Positions 9,925 to 18,706 of a DNA stretch of 64,000 nt are shown here, in pieces; position 1 is the first letter of the stretch, and each line of letters begins with the position of its first letter. Under the pieces are notes generated by a model that saw nothing but the letters and a program-made list of their open reading frames with translations, was not told where the DNA came from and made no database searches. The DNA lies in contig OX637333.1 in NCBI GenBank assembly GCA_951799405.1, forward strand, positions 11,035,960 to 11,099,959. The letters run 5' to 3'. Source of the stretch: Agapetus fuscipes (lineage: Eukaryota > Arthropoda > Insecta > Trichoptera > Glossosomatidae). A program made the translations under genes and the position numbers.

Positions 9925-10324
9925 AGGGGTAAGCAACCTGCGGCTCACCAGCCACATGCGGCTCTTTGGGTGTGAAGTTACGGCTCTTTAGCTTCATACG
10001 CAAATATAAAAAAAACACAGAATTATACTTCTGATCGAAAAAAACTAAATCGTTCTGAATCGATTAACGATCTCTCCGCTACTTGTACTCGCTTTTCACC
10101 CCCCACCCTCCCCCCAACTACAATATAAAAACCCAATCTTCAATGAACATAAGCCCTGCAACTCTTGCCGACCTTCCCTGAAACAGGGGTGACATTGGCA
10201 AAGTGAACCATTTTTTACAGTATGGGTGGTCAGCCTCATACCAACCTATAAGTCAAGGAAAAACTTTGAAATTTGTAAATTGTAATTTTTGGCTCTTCCG
10301 ACTCAAAAGGTTGCCGACCCCTGG
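9925..10324. mobile_element. hAT-like MITE (GGCTC-rich ends), with A-tail insert
   Basis: The left end AGGGGTAAGCAACCTGCGGC and right end AGGTTGCCGACCCCTG are imperfect inverted repeats with subterminal GGCTCTT copies, the pattern of hAT-derived MITEs. Target duplication is not clear. A minus-strand A-tail copy (10124-10261) lies inside. Confidence 0.6.
10124..10261 (-). repeat. A-tail copy, 3' half missing
   Basis: Minus-strand module start (TTCCTTGACTTATAGG at 10261) through the CAATGTCACCCCTGTTTCAG block to about 10124. It lacks the GATTA tail. Confidence 0.7.
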
Positions 10325-11093
10325 CCTAGACAAAAGTTCCAAATTAAAAAATGTTATTCAAGTATTCCAAGTTGAATTTTAGAAATGTAAGAAAGCTTTT
10401 ATATCCCGCACTTATAAAAAATACGATAAACAAAAGTTCGTAGGTCACAACTAGAAGACCATATTGAAATATATTATTATTATGAAAACCTTTTATTGAA
10501 ACATACTTTTAATTAAAATATACATAATATAGTTGTTTTTTCAAAAAACGCATTTCTGTAAAATTATATACTCACCACAAATTTAAAGATCGTTTTTTTC
10601 TCGGCGGTTAAACGTCTTTCTTCTATGTGACAATGGTCCAAAGCAACCAAGATAAACAAAATGTTTGCCTTTTACCTAACCCGGCCGTGCGACTTACAAT
10701 TTTGTTGTCAATAGAAAATGTTCCGTGTGCACTACCTAAAACTTTCACTTATTGAAATAATGGATAGAGCACATTTTAAATGTGGGGAAAAAATGTGAAT
10801 TCACTTGGCCGGGATAAAGACAGGACAGGGAGTCAAAAATTCCACATAAATTAAACACTTTCATGGAGATAGTTGAAAAAACACTTAAGTGCATCATATT
10901 GTATGAAGCATTTTCCCCAACTGCATACGTTTCACAGTGCGGTTACATTGAAAAATATTCCTGATTGTTTGGAATACATTTATTTCTTCACTTTGCTCAA
11001 AGAGTATAGTGAATTTTATAGATTAGTTCTTTAATTGTATGATTATAAAATTTAATGTATTGTTTATATTCTTTTCTTTATATTCTTTTCTCG
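10325..11093. other. AT-rich spacer, no gene seen
   Basis: No coding frame, splice-bounded exon or clear repeat edge was recognised. Confidence 0.4.
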
Positions 11094-11353
11094 TTCCTTG
11101 ACTTATAGGTTGTTATGCGGCTGACCACCCATAATATAAAAATTGGTTCACTTTGCCAATGTCACCCCTGTTTCAGGGAAGGACGGCAAGAGTTGCAAGG
11201 CTTATGTTCATTTGAGATTGGGTTTTTATATTGTAGGTCCACATGCGGCATGTGTTAGCGCGAAATTATACATATCTGCTTGTGGGAATGCATTTAGTAT
11301 AAATCTTAAATGATATATATCTTTGCAGCTTAGATTAGATTAGATTAGATTAG
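11094..11353 (+). mobile_element. solo A-tail module
   Basis: Complete from TTCCTTGACTTATAGG to (GATTA)4, about 260 bp, with no LINE ORF upstream. Confidence 0.75.
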
Positions 11354-11603
11354 TATAGGTCAATATGCATCTGACCAACTATAAATAGAAAATGGTTCAC
11401 TCTGCCAATGTCACCCCTGTTTCAGGGAAGGTCAGCAAAGAGTTGCAGGGTGTATGTTCATTTGAGATTTGGGTTTTTATGTTGTAGGTTCACACGCAGA
11501 ATGTGCAAGTGTGAACTTATACGTGTCTGCTTGTGGGCATGCACTTAATGTGAATTCCAAATGTAACAATTATATCCATGCAACTTAGAATAGATTAGAT
11601 GAG
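11354..11603 (+). mobile_element. second A-tail module directly following the first
   Basis: It starts TATAGGTCAATATGCATCTG and ends CAACTTAGAATAGATTAGAT, lying head-to-tail with the previous copy but clearly diverged from it (CATCTGACCAACTATAAATA against CGGCTGACCACCCATAATAT). These are therefore two insertions rather than a recent duplication. Confidence 0.7.
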
Positions 11604-11838
11604 TGACGTTACATAGCCGATTTTTTTATCTTAAATATAAATGGAGCACCGCAATCGATTTTCCCTATGCTTGGCTCTGCTGCTTAACAGTTGTACCTAG
11701 ACCTTTTTTTTTAGAAAACGTGAAGATTAACCTAGAGATAAATTGTGTAAAGCTTGATTCCGATTAGCACACTTTTTTTTTTGATCCTGTTGTTTCCTCT
11801 TTTATCTGTAGAAAAAAATTGATACCACATGCCCAAAT

Positions 11839-11868
11839 GGCGTAGTGAAACACGCCGGGTACTGCTAG
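11839..11868 (+). mobile_element. Helitron 3' terminus (hairpin and CTAG)
   Basis: The stem GGCGT (11839-11843) pairs with ACGCC (11852-11856), followed by GGGTACTG and CTAG (11865-11868), then T. This is the canonical Helitron 3' end (short GC hairpin about 10 nt before CTRR, inserted before T). Confidence 0.75.
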
Positions 11869-13130
11869 TATTCTATATTATTATAGATGGTCATTGAACC
11901 CTTTTGTATGCAAACTAGTACTTTGTATGGTGGGTAAACTTTTTAGTTATATTTTGAAAAAGTAACGACTGATTATTATTGGTATTTATAAAATTTTAAG
12001 AATCGCAGCCATTTATCTATTTTTAACCCTTTGACTACCAAGAAAATTGCTAATACATTTTGTATGGAAAATTTTCACTCTGTATGGCGGCTATACTTTT
12101 GATTCACTTTTTGGAAAAAATAATGATGGCAATATATAGGTTATTATAATTATTTTACATTTGTACTACATTATTTTTTTATTAACCCTCTAACTGCCGA
12201 GAATTTTTCCATTATTTTTTTCTTTTATATGGCAACTCCCTAAATCGAGATTATGATGAAGAAATGATTATAATTATTAGATAGCACTATTATATAAATG
12301 GATTCACAAAAAATTTCAGAAAAATCGTCGGAGCCGTTTTTGAGAAAATCGCATTTTAAATTTTCAGCTCTTCGGAAGCCATCTTGAATTTTCAAAAAAG
12401 TAAAAAAAAAATGATTACGAATTAAAGTGATAAGCTTGTTCTTTCTATCAAATCTAAAACAAATTCAAATATCTTGCATTTTAATAGGTTTTTGTAATAT
12501 TTTCGATTTAAAATTTCAGGTCGTGTAAACGGTGCTTTATATTTATTTTTTCAAAAAATTTTTTTTGTAAATTTGTAGAAATGTATGTTGTCCGTAATAT
12601 TGTAGAACATTATATTTTTGTTGACCCCTTAACTGTCGAGAAAATCACAATCGTTTGTTTTTTTCATATGGCAGCCCATAGACACAGATTAGTAAGAGTA
12701 TTGCCATAACTAATTTATTAAGTTAAAAACTAATAAATGGCAACTCTGAAAATTTAAAAAAAATTCTTGGAGCCGTTTTTGAGAAAAGTGCAATTTTATG
12801 TTTTTTTTGTATGGCAGCCATCTTGAATTTTCAAGTTGGTGTAATGCCATGTTATTCATACTTAATACATGTCCAAAAAAGTTGATGTAGCCAAAATTTG
12901 GTATCTCTAGGTCTTATACTTTGGAAAGTGACACACACACATACATACATACATACATACATACATACATACATACATACATACATACATACAGACGGAC
13001 GTTTTTGAAAGATAGTGTTTTTTGGCATGTCCTGCACCAGGACAACTCATTTCCGTGAAAACCTCGAAATTTTTTTTTTACACCAAATCATAACTTTCTT
13101 TATAGCCTTCGGCTATAGCAAGAAAGTAAT
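11869..13130 (+). repeat. diverged long repeat, copy 1 (second copy at 62510-64000)
   Basis: The block is built of alternating motifs: TTAACCCTTTGACTACCAAG or AACTGCCGAGAA, TATGGCGGCTATACTTTTGA, GGAGCCGTTTTTGAGAAAAT and GAAGCCATCTTGAATTTTC, GGTCGTGTAAACGGTGC, and CGTAATATTGTAGAACATTA. Several recur two or three times, so it is an internally repeated unit. It ends with a (CATA)n run (12933-12992) and a hairpin TATAGCC-TTC-GGCTATA inside ACTTTCT/AGAAAGT arms near 13093-13125. No protein-coding capacity is evident. Confidence 0.65.
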
Positions 13131-13157
13131 AATATGAAAAACAATAAAAAACAATAA

Positions 13158-13483
13158 AATAGGGGAGTTTTACCTACCATTAAAACTCTTATTATGTTTC
13201 TATAGATGTCTGGAGTCCATATTATGAGAGAAACAATCACTTTTCCCCTTTTATGTGGTTTTTTAGTCTATTCCTGGGTCTTTGATTTGCACTTTTTTAC
13301 ACTTTAGGCACTTTCTACTCTATGGTCGCTTTTTCCCCATTTCCTGTTCCCTATTTCCAGTTTCCCCATAACCCGGTCGCAATTTTTCATAAAGCTCATA
13401 ATACACCAGGTAGGGGTTACCTGGACTCCAGACATCTATAGAAACATAATAAGAGTTTTAATGGTAGGTAAAACTCCCCTATT
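13158..13483. repeat. ~60-bp perfect foldback (DIRS ITR/ICR region)
   Basis: 13158-13219 and 13422-13483 are exact reverse complements by eye (starting AATAGGGGAGTTTTACCTAC). The ~200-bp loop contains no gene. The arm includes GATGTCTGGAGTCCA, shared with the terminal repeats. Confidence 0.85.
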
Positions 13484-14823
13484 ATGTGTTCTGAGAGATG
13501 TCTGGAGTCCATATTATGAGAGATCTGTCTATTATCTCCTGGTGACCGGGGACGTCTTTATTTGATATTAACTGGTTGAAATAGGGAAAGATCTTCTGGA
13601 GCTGTATGTTTCAACATCTCTTTCTGATAGTATTTTCTGAAAGTGTTTTCCTTTTTCCAGTTGCCTCTTTCCAGTATGTTATCTATTGGATTAAGTGATG
13701 CGACCGCTGAACGTGTGCTGCCGGGAGTGGCCTCTACTCCTGCTGATTTTAGCGTGTTCTTTACCCATCCTCCTATGATTGTTCTTGCAGCTGCCTTCAC
13801 TTGTACTCGGGTGCTGATGAACAGGTTATAAAGATTTTGTCCTGATCTCCTTTCGCGTGATAGTTCAATCAGCTTCCTTATCCAGAAGACTGGGTTGACG
13901 TTGTGTTCCTTGGATTCCAGAAGTCTCCGATTAGATTGTCGGTGTTTGAGGGTATCTGTTTTTGATCTAAAGAATGGAATTAACACAATTGATGTGCCTT
14001 CGTCGAGAATGTTTCCTTCTGTGATATTTAGCAAGGTCAGATCGTGTACTCTTCTTCCTGAAGATAACAGAAGTAAGATTGCCGTTCTACACGCAACTTC
14101 ATAGAGAGAATCTGATCGAGGAGTGTTCCTGACTAGCCAGTCTCTCACTATCTGCCGATTCCACACAGGGGACTTAGGAGGGTTGATCTTTACCATTGCT
14201 AGTGCTTTTAATGTTTTTAAATTTAATTTCACTAGGAAATCTGAGCTGAGATTATTTTCCATCATTGCGTTGCAGAAGGTTACGATGGCTGACTTGTGTA
14301 CCAGCATAGTCCTGTATGATAGTTTTTCGTTAATGAACAGTTGCGCTAGATACCTTGCCAATTGATTAGGAGATGGTGTGTTGGGATGGGTATTATTCGT
14401 CAGTATCCAGCGGCACCATCTTTGCCAAGCAGGTTTATATGTGTTGAGTGGGGAAGCTCGCCATCCTGACAGGAACAGTCTTTTCTCTTCCGCGTTCCAG
14501 GAATTTAAGATACTGTCCCCAGTACCAATTTTCCACACTTCCATTTCCAGATCCTGAATCCTGGGTGGTGGATTGCCTGTTGATGTGTTGATTAGTACTG
14601 ACACCAGGTTCGGTATTTGCATCGGAGGTACGAGTGATCGACGAATTAAGTCTGGACGCCAGAAGACCCTCTGCCACCTCGGGACCACGAGTAGGTAAGT
14701 TCCGGTCGCCCCGTTTAGGTGCCTCAGGATCCTCGGTATAAGGTTTGGCGGAGGAAATATCCGACCGACAGTGATTGTTTCTCTCATAATATGGACTCCA
14801 GACATCTCTCAGAACACATAATA
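13480..14823. repeat. 43-bp inverted repeats flanking the recombinase ORF
   Basis: 13480-13522 (starting TATTATGTGTTCTGAGAGAT) is the exact reverse complement of 14781-14823. Together they enclose only the RNase H remnant and the recombinase. Confidence 0.85.
13558..14805 (-). CDS. DIRS-type tyrosine recombinase (integrase), RNase H tail fused
   Basis: This uninterrupted 415-codon frame would cut and rejoin DNA to insert the circular DIRS intermediate. Residues 36-60 (TYLLVVPRWQRVFWRPDL) are the typical C-terminal edge of a DIRS RNase H. Residues 100-200 form the N-terminal SAM-like domain (SWNAEEKRLFLSGW, TYKPAWQRWCRW). The catalytic domain shows LLLLSSGRRVHDLTLLNI with the first catalytic Arg near 251-252, a Lys candidate at 282, PGSTRSAVAS with the second Arg at 365, GNWKKENTF with Trp 383, and Tyr 392/393 as nucleophile. 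This is the R-K-R-W-Y set seen in DIRS-like recombinases, where G replaces the usual H before the second Arg. The first ATG lies inside the terminal repeat, so the natural protein start is unknown; in a full element this would be the end of a longer polyprotein. No stop or frameshift was found, so the copy could still make recombinase if transcribed. Confidence 0.82.
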   Translation of the reverse strand: MSGVHIMRETITVGRIFPPPNLIPRILRHLNGATGTYLLVVPRWQRVFWRPDLIRRSLVPPMQIPNLVSVLINTSTGNPPPRIQDLEMEVWKIGTGDSILNSWNAEEKRLFLSGWRASPLNTYKPAWQRWCRWILTNNTHPNTPSPNQLARYLAQLFINEKLSYRTMLVHKSAIVTFCNAMMENNLSSDFLVKLNLKTLKALAMVKINPPKSPVWNRQIVRDWLVRNTPRSDSLYEVACRTAILLLLSSGRRVHDLTLLNITEGNILDEGTSIVLIPFFRSKTDTLKHRQSNRRLLESKEHNVNPVFWIRKLIELSRERRSGQNLYNLFISTRVQVKAAARTIIGGWVKNTLKSAGVEATPGSTRSAVASLNPIDNILERGNWKKENTFRKYYQKEMLKHTAPEDLSLFQPVNIK

Positions 14824-15459
14824 CAAAAATATATATATATATATATATGAAACATTGCAGTAAAAAACAAAAAAAATAACCAAGAAAAGAAAAGAAAAAA
14901 TAAACCTGTATGTATATAAACAGAAGGTTAGAAACAAAGCAAAAACATATGAAAATTAAAACTGCAAAAACCATCAAATATCATTAATAAAATATTTAAT
15001 AAAATATTTATTAAGTGCCAACTTGTACATATTAATATTATTGCAATGTTGACCGACACTTAGATAGGTATTGCCCAAGCGTTGGATTCGATTTATGGAG
15101 CAATTATGATAATGCGTGGTCGATGCAACTACAGGGTGGTAGAGATATCTTTGTCTAGTTTGAATATTTGGTATAAATTTTTTTTGATCTTTTTTGACAA
15201 AGGTAAGGTTTTAATTACTTCAAATGGACGAGTACATTATGACTATTATTCGATGACTATTATTCACAATTTTGTTAATTCTTTCATGGTCGTAGAAAAA
15301 GTATTGTATGCCACTGCACGTAATTAGCCTTTGTAACACTCGTGCTTTCTATTGTGCCATTCGGCTGCGCCTCATGGCACAAACTAGCACTCGTGTTACA
15401 AAGACTATCATTACTAGACAGTGGCATAAATAACTATTTTTATATTTAATAAATTTTTG
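14824..15459. other. AT-rich spacer with a foldback
   Basis: It opens with (TA)n. At 15329-15403 a foldback pairs TGTAACACTCGTGCT and GTGCCAT with ATGGCAC and AGCACTCGTGTTACA. No coding sequence was recognised. Confidence 0.5.
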
Positions 15460-15660
15460 CTTGAAAATAGGATAGCGCCCCTATATTATAAAAATATTAG
15501 GTTGGAGTCCATGCTTAATTTTGTAGGTTATATAAACAAAAAATTCTCACTCCCTCAGGGAAGCGACGTGGCCTAGTTGGTCAAGACGCTGTGCCTTGCG
15601 GCGTGCCCACGCTCAGGTCCCTGGTTCGAATCCCGTTCGGTTGTTTTGGTTATTTGAAAA
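15460..15660 (+). mobile_element. tRNA-derived SINE head, third copy
   Basis: A box GTGGCCTAGTTGG (15568-15580) and B box GGTTCGAATCC (15623-15633) stand in tRNA-like spacing, preceded by the AAAATAGGATAGCGCCCCTA block shared with the copies at 4.3 and 4.9 kb. There is no cloverleaf acceptor pairing, so it is not a functional tRNA gene. Confidence 0.6.
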
Positions 15661-15940
15661 TCGAAACTCGAAGCGATTGACGACGGCGTAGGGTATTATA
15701 TTTATAGATTTTTTCCCAATTAGGTAACACACCTGTTGACAGTTGGAAGGTTACCGATAGACCGAATTTGGATTTTTGTGTGATGAGTGGGGTAGCGTAT
15801 TTCTAATTCTCAAAGGATTGATTTCTTAGCCCATCCAGTTTTATATATCCATGGTTTTAATGATATTTTTTTCATTTGATATACCTTCATGTATTACCCA
15901 TTCCAACGCTTTTTCAATAGCTATTTGCTCTGCTTGCTTA

Positions 15941-17365
15941 TCTAATCTAATCTAATCTAATCTAAGCTGCAAAGATATATATCATTTAAGATTTATATTA
16001 AATGCATTCCCACAAGCAGACATGTATAATTTCGCGCTAACACATACCGCATGTGGACCTACAATATAAAAATCCAATCTCAAATGAACATAAGCTCTGC
16101 AACTCTTGCCGTCCTTCCCTGAAACAGGGGTGACATTGGCAAAGAGAACCATTTTTTACAGTATGGGTGGTCAGCCGCATACCAACCTATAAGTCAAGGA
16201 ACAAACATCGCAAATTACATTTTTTAAATCAATAAACAATAATATAAACATGGACACTAAAAAAACTAAATCATAAAACCAATTTCACTTTAATAAACCC
16301 TAGCCGCCAACATTACAGATCGACCGCCATTTCTTTCTATCCTTACATACTTCTTTCATTTCCTCCAGAGTCATAACCTTCTTCATACAAGCTCTTCTTT
16401 TATTATGACTCTGGATATTCCATTCATTCGCAATTTCGGATATTTGGTCCATCCATACCTTTCTCGGTCTTCCTCTACCACGACATCCATCTATTCTACC
16501 AACATATACTTTCTTCGTCAGTCTTTCCTCATTCATTCTCTCCATATGCCCAAACCATCTTAACAAACTTCTTTTAATCTTCACTTTCACACTTTCTCTT
16601 GCACCACATTCTTCTCTTACAAAATCATTCCTCACCCTGTCACTCCGTTTTTTCCCAATCATACTTCTTAGAAAGTCCATTTCAACAGTATGGACTTTGC
16701 TAATTTCACTTTCATTCACCGTCCAGGCTTCGCTTCCATACATCAAGGTGGGTAAAAGTATGCCACCGTGTACCGCCAATCGAGCATTTTTAGTTATGCT
16801 TTGATTTTTGGCGATACAAGCTGTGCCACCCAGTACACACCTGCCTTTCATTACTCTTCTTTCAAGTTCACCTGTCATTCTTCCATCTTTTTCAAACTTA
16901 CTTCCCAAGTATACAAACTCATTTACCACATCAACATTCATTCCGTTTATTCTAAATTCATAGTTTGTATTTTCTTCATTTCTTTCAAAAATCAAAACTT
17001 TCGTCTTACTTGCATTCAATTTTAAATAATTACCTAGCAGAGCTTTGTTCAATCTAGAGAGCATTGTTTGCAATTCTACTGCTGAATCAGATACAAGAAC
17101 TGCATCATCCGCATACAGTAGAACACTCACTTTGCTCTCTCCTATCATTAATCCACAATCATCAAGTCTAGCATCTCGAACACACTTGTCCATGACTATG
17201 TTAAATAGCCATGGACTCATCACACATCCTTGCCTTACACCCTTAAAAACTTCAAACCATTCACTATACTCATCATCAATACGAACACATGCCATACTAT
17301 TTTCATAGTTAGCATGTACTGCATTCAAGAGAGCCCCAGTCACTCCATATGCTTTCAAAACATCC
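15941..17365 (-). mobile_element. family-A LINE, 5'-truncated 1.4-kb insertion with 11-bp duplication
   Basis: Flanked by CTGCTTGCTTA at 15930-15940 and 17366-17376. In minus orientation: RT C-terminal half and tail ORF (17358-16300), a short 3' UTR, then a complete A-tail module (16202-15941) ending in (GATTA)n. This copy shows that the A-tail is the 3' end of a LINE. Confidence 0.88.
16300..17358 (-). CDS. family-A LINE reverse transcriptase, C-terminal 352 residues
   Basis: An open frame for the second half of a non-LTR reverse transcriptase plus its C-terminal extension. Visible are the RT block FEVFKGVRQGCVMSPWLFNI (RQG near residue 42), the catalytic LLYADDAVLVSD (YADD 82-85), LKLNASKTKVLIF, and the thumb-like VNEFVYLGSKFEKDG. 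A long tail follows, with [38 protein letters not shown] and [14 protein letters not shown], a pattern common in arthropod LINE ORF ends. No zinc knuckle or RNase H is present. The upstream RT blocks and endonuclease are lost by 5' truncation, so it is not mobile, but the retained frame is intact, implying a recent insertion. Clade assignment (RTE/Proto2/CR1 region of the tree) is uncertain. Shorter copies of the same tail lie at 18.7, 43.0, 58.2 and 61.1 kb. Confidence 0.8.
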   Translation of the reverse strand: MKAYGVTGALLNAVHANYENSMACVRIDDEYSEWFEVFKGVRQGCVMSPWLFNIVMDKCVRDARLDDCGLMIGESKVSVLLYADDAVLVSDSAVELQTMLSRLNKALLGNYLKLNASKTKVLIFERNEENTNYEFRINGMNVDVVNEFVYLGSKFEKDGRMTGELERRVMKGRCVLGGTACIAKNQSITKNARLAVHGGILLPTLMYGSEAWTVNESEISKVHTVEMDFLRSMIGKKRSDRVRNDFVREECGARESVKVKIKRSLLRWFGHMERMNEERLTKKVYVGRIDGCRGRGRPRKVWMDQISEIANEWNIQSHNKRRACMKKVMTLEEMKEVCKDRKKWRSICNVGG

Positions 17366-18518
17366 CTGCTTGCTTATTAGAGCATATTATATCATTTAAT
17401 TTAAATTTACTTGCTTTTATTTCCAATTTTTTTCTAAAAACTACAAAAGCACATCCAACTTTTCCATTCAATTTACTACCATCTGTAAATATTTCGTAAT
17501 TAAAAATAATATCTGTTAAATCAAAATTTTGAAGAAATTTAAAAGTTGCTGGATGTTGCCACTCATGATATTCCAATGGTTTTTCAAGTTTATAAGTACA
17601 TGGTATTAGATCTTTTTTAATCAAAAATAATTTTGTAATTTCTTGAATCTTGATACAAATTGGAACCTTGTTAGCCAAAACACAAGCAGCATCATAAGAA
17701 ATTGTTCTATAACCACGTATAATTTTTAGTAATATCAATCTTTGTGCCCGAATGAGTTTAGTTTTGTTGTATTTCTTTTCAATAGCCATGGCCCAGCAAG
17801 GAGCCGCATAAGTGAGCATTGGTTCAATAGCTCCTTTTTAAATGAGGTCCAGAGCTTCTTGTTTTAAGCCCCACGTATTTCTGGCCATTTTACTTAGGCC
17901 ATATGCTATGTTCAAAGTCTTCTGGGATATTTTATCAATGTGTTGATTCCAGTTCATTTTTTTGTCGATCGTTACTCCTAAATATTTTAAACTATCAACC
18001 AAATTAATAATGTTTCCGATCCCAAAAATATTTTAGGGATAATTTTGTTTCTTTTGTTAGACATAAATAATGCTTTTGATTTATAGGTTCCGAAAGTAAT
18101 TTTATTTAAATTGGCCCATTGACTTACTTGTAACAGTGTTGTATTTGCTTGTATTTGAATTTCTAACCCATTGTTTCCAAAAACTATGATCACAAAATCA
18201 TCTGCATAGGCCACAACTTCTCTATCCAGACCAAAATCCATTGAAACCAAGGAATCATACATGATATCCCAAAAACCTGGACCACAACAAGACCCTTGCA
18301 GAATACACAATGTGCATCGTCTACTTACAGAAATATTCTTATTTTTTATAACCGCAGAACGATTATAGAAATAGCTTTTTGTCAAATTAAATAAATTTTT
18401 TGGGCATTTTTTATTACGAAGCTGAGCCAATATGGCCGGCCACCATGCGGCATCAAATGCTCCCCTGACGTCAAGTGATATAATTAACACATCCATCTTA
18501 TTTTCATGTATTTTACAG

Positions 18519-18706
18519 GTGTGGGTCTGATTGCTTGCGGGGTGTACGACATCATCGTAGCGGGGGGCGTGGAGTTCATGTCCGACATCCCCATCCGCCA
18601 CAGCCGCAAGATGCGCTCCCTGCTGCTGAGGGCCAACAAGGCCAAGACCCCCTTGCAACGCCTGCAGCTGGTCGCCTCTCTCAGACCCGACTTCTTGGTG
18701 CCAGAG
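18519..18706 (+). CDS. HADHB: HADHB exon a
   Basis: Acceptor TTTTACAG, donor GTGTGC. It enters with 2 nt of a split Gly codon and ends in phase 0. It encodes [20 protein letters not shown] through [12 protein letters not shown] sequence lies within about 15 bp upstream and 24 bp downstream. Confidence 0.92.

Larger units (their letters stand above)
13158..14823 (-). mobile_element. internally deleted DIRS-like tyrosine-recombinase retroelement
   Basis: In minus orientation: a terminal repeat (14823-14771), a short remnant of an RNase H C-terminus, a tyrosine recombinase ORF, a second inverted copy of the terminal repeat (13522-13480), and then a large foldback made of 13422-13483 and 13158-13219, about 60 bp inverted with no mismatch seen and separated by about 200 bp. 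A 36-bp stretch of the left end (14806-14771) recurs at 13205-13240. Inverted terminal repeats plus an internal region complementary to both ends are the DIRS hallmark. The gag, reverse transcriptase and most of RNase H are deleted, leaving about 1.67 kb. Confidence 0.7.
15838..18505 (-). pseudogene. R1/LOA-like LINE, RT and RNase H, split by another LINE
   Basis: The minus-strand piece 18505-17366 begins inside the reverse transcriptase (LIISLDVRGAFDAAWWPAIL, then VVAYADDFVIIVFG with the catalytic YADD). It passes through the C-terminal region (LTYAAPCWA, RTISYDAACVLA) and enters RNase H (IFTDGSKLNGKVGCAFVVF, then CSNKQA). The frame is broken near 17.85-18.0 kb. After the inserted LINE (15941-17365) the same RNase H resumes at 15940-15838 (KQAEQIAIEKALEWV), so the two pieces are one element. 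DVxGAFDxxWWPAIL and a terminal RNase H suggest the R1/LOA group. Endonuclease and gag are missing (5' truncation at about 18.5 kb, immediately next to a HADHB splice acceptor). Confidence 0.78.

Noticed and set aside
13643..14365. Plus-strand short frames opposite the recombinase
   Set aside because: Antisense shadows of the minus-strand recombinase ORF.
15561..15640. Possible tRNA gene with good A and B boxes
   Set aside because: Acceptor and anticodon stems do not pair, and the upstream block is shared with two SINE heads; treated as a SINE.
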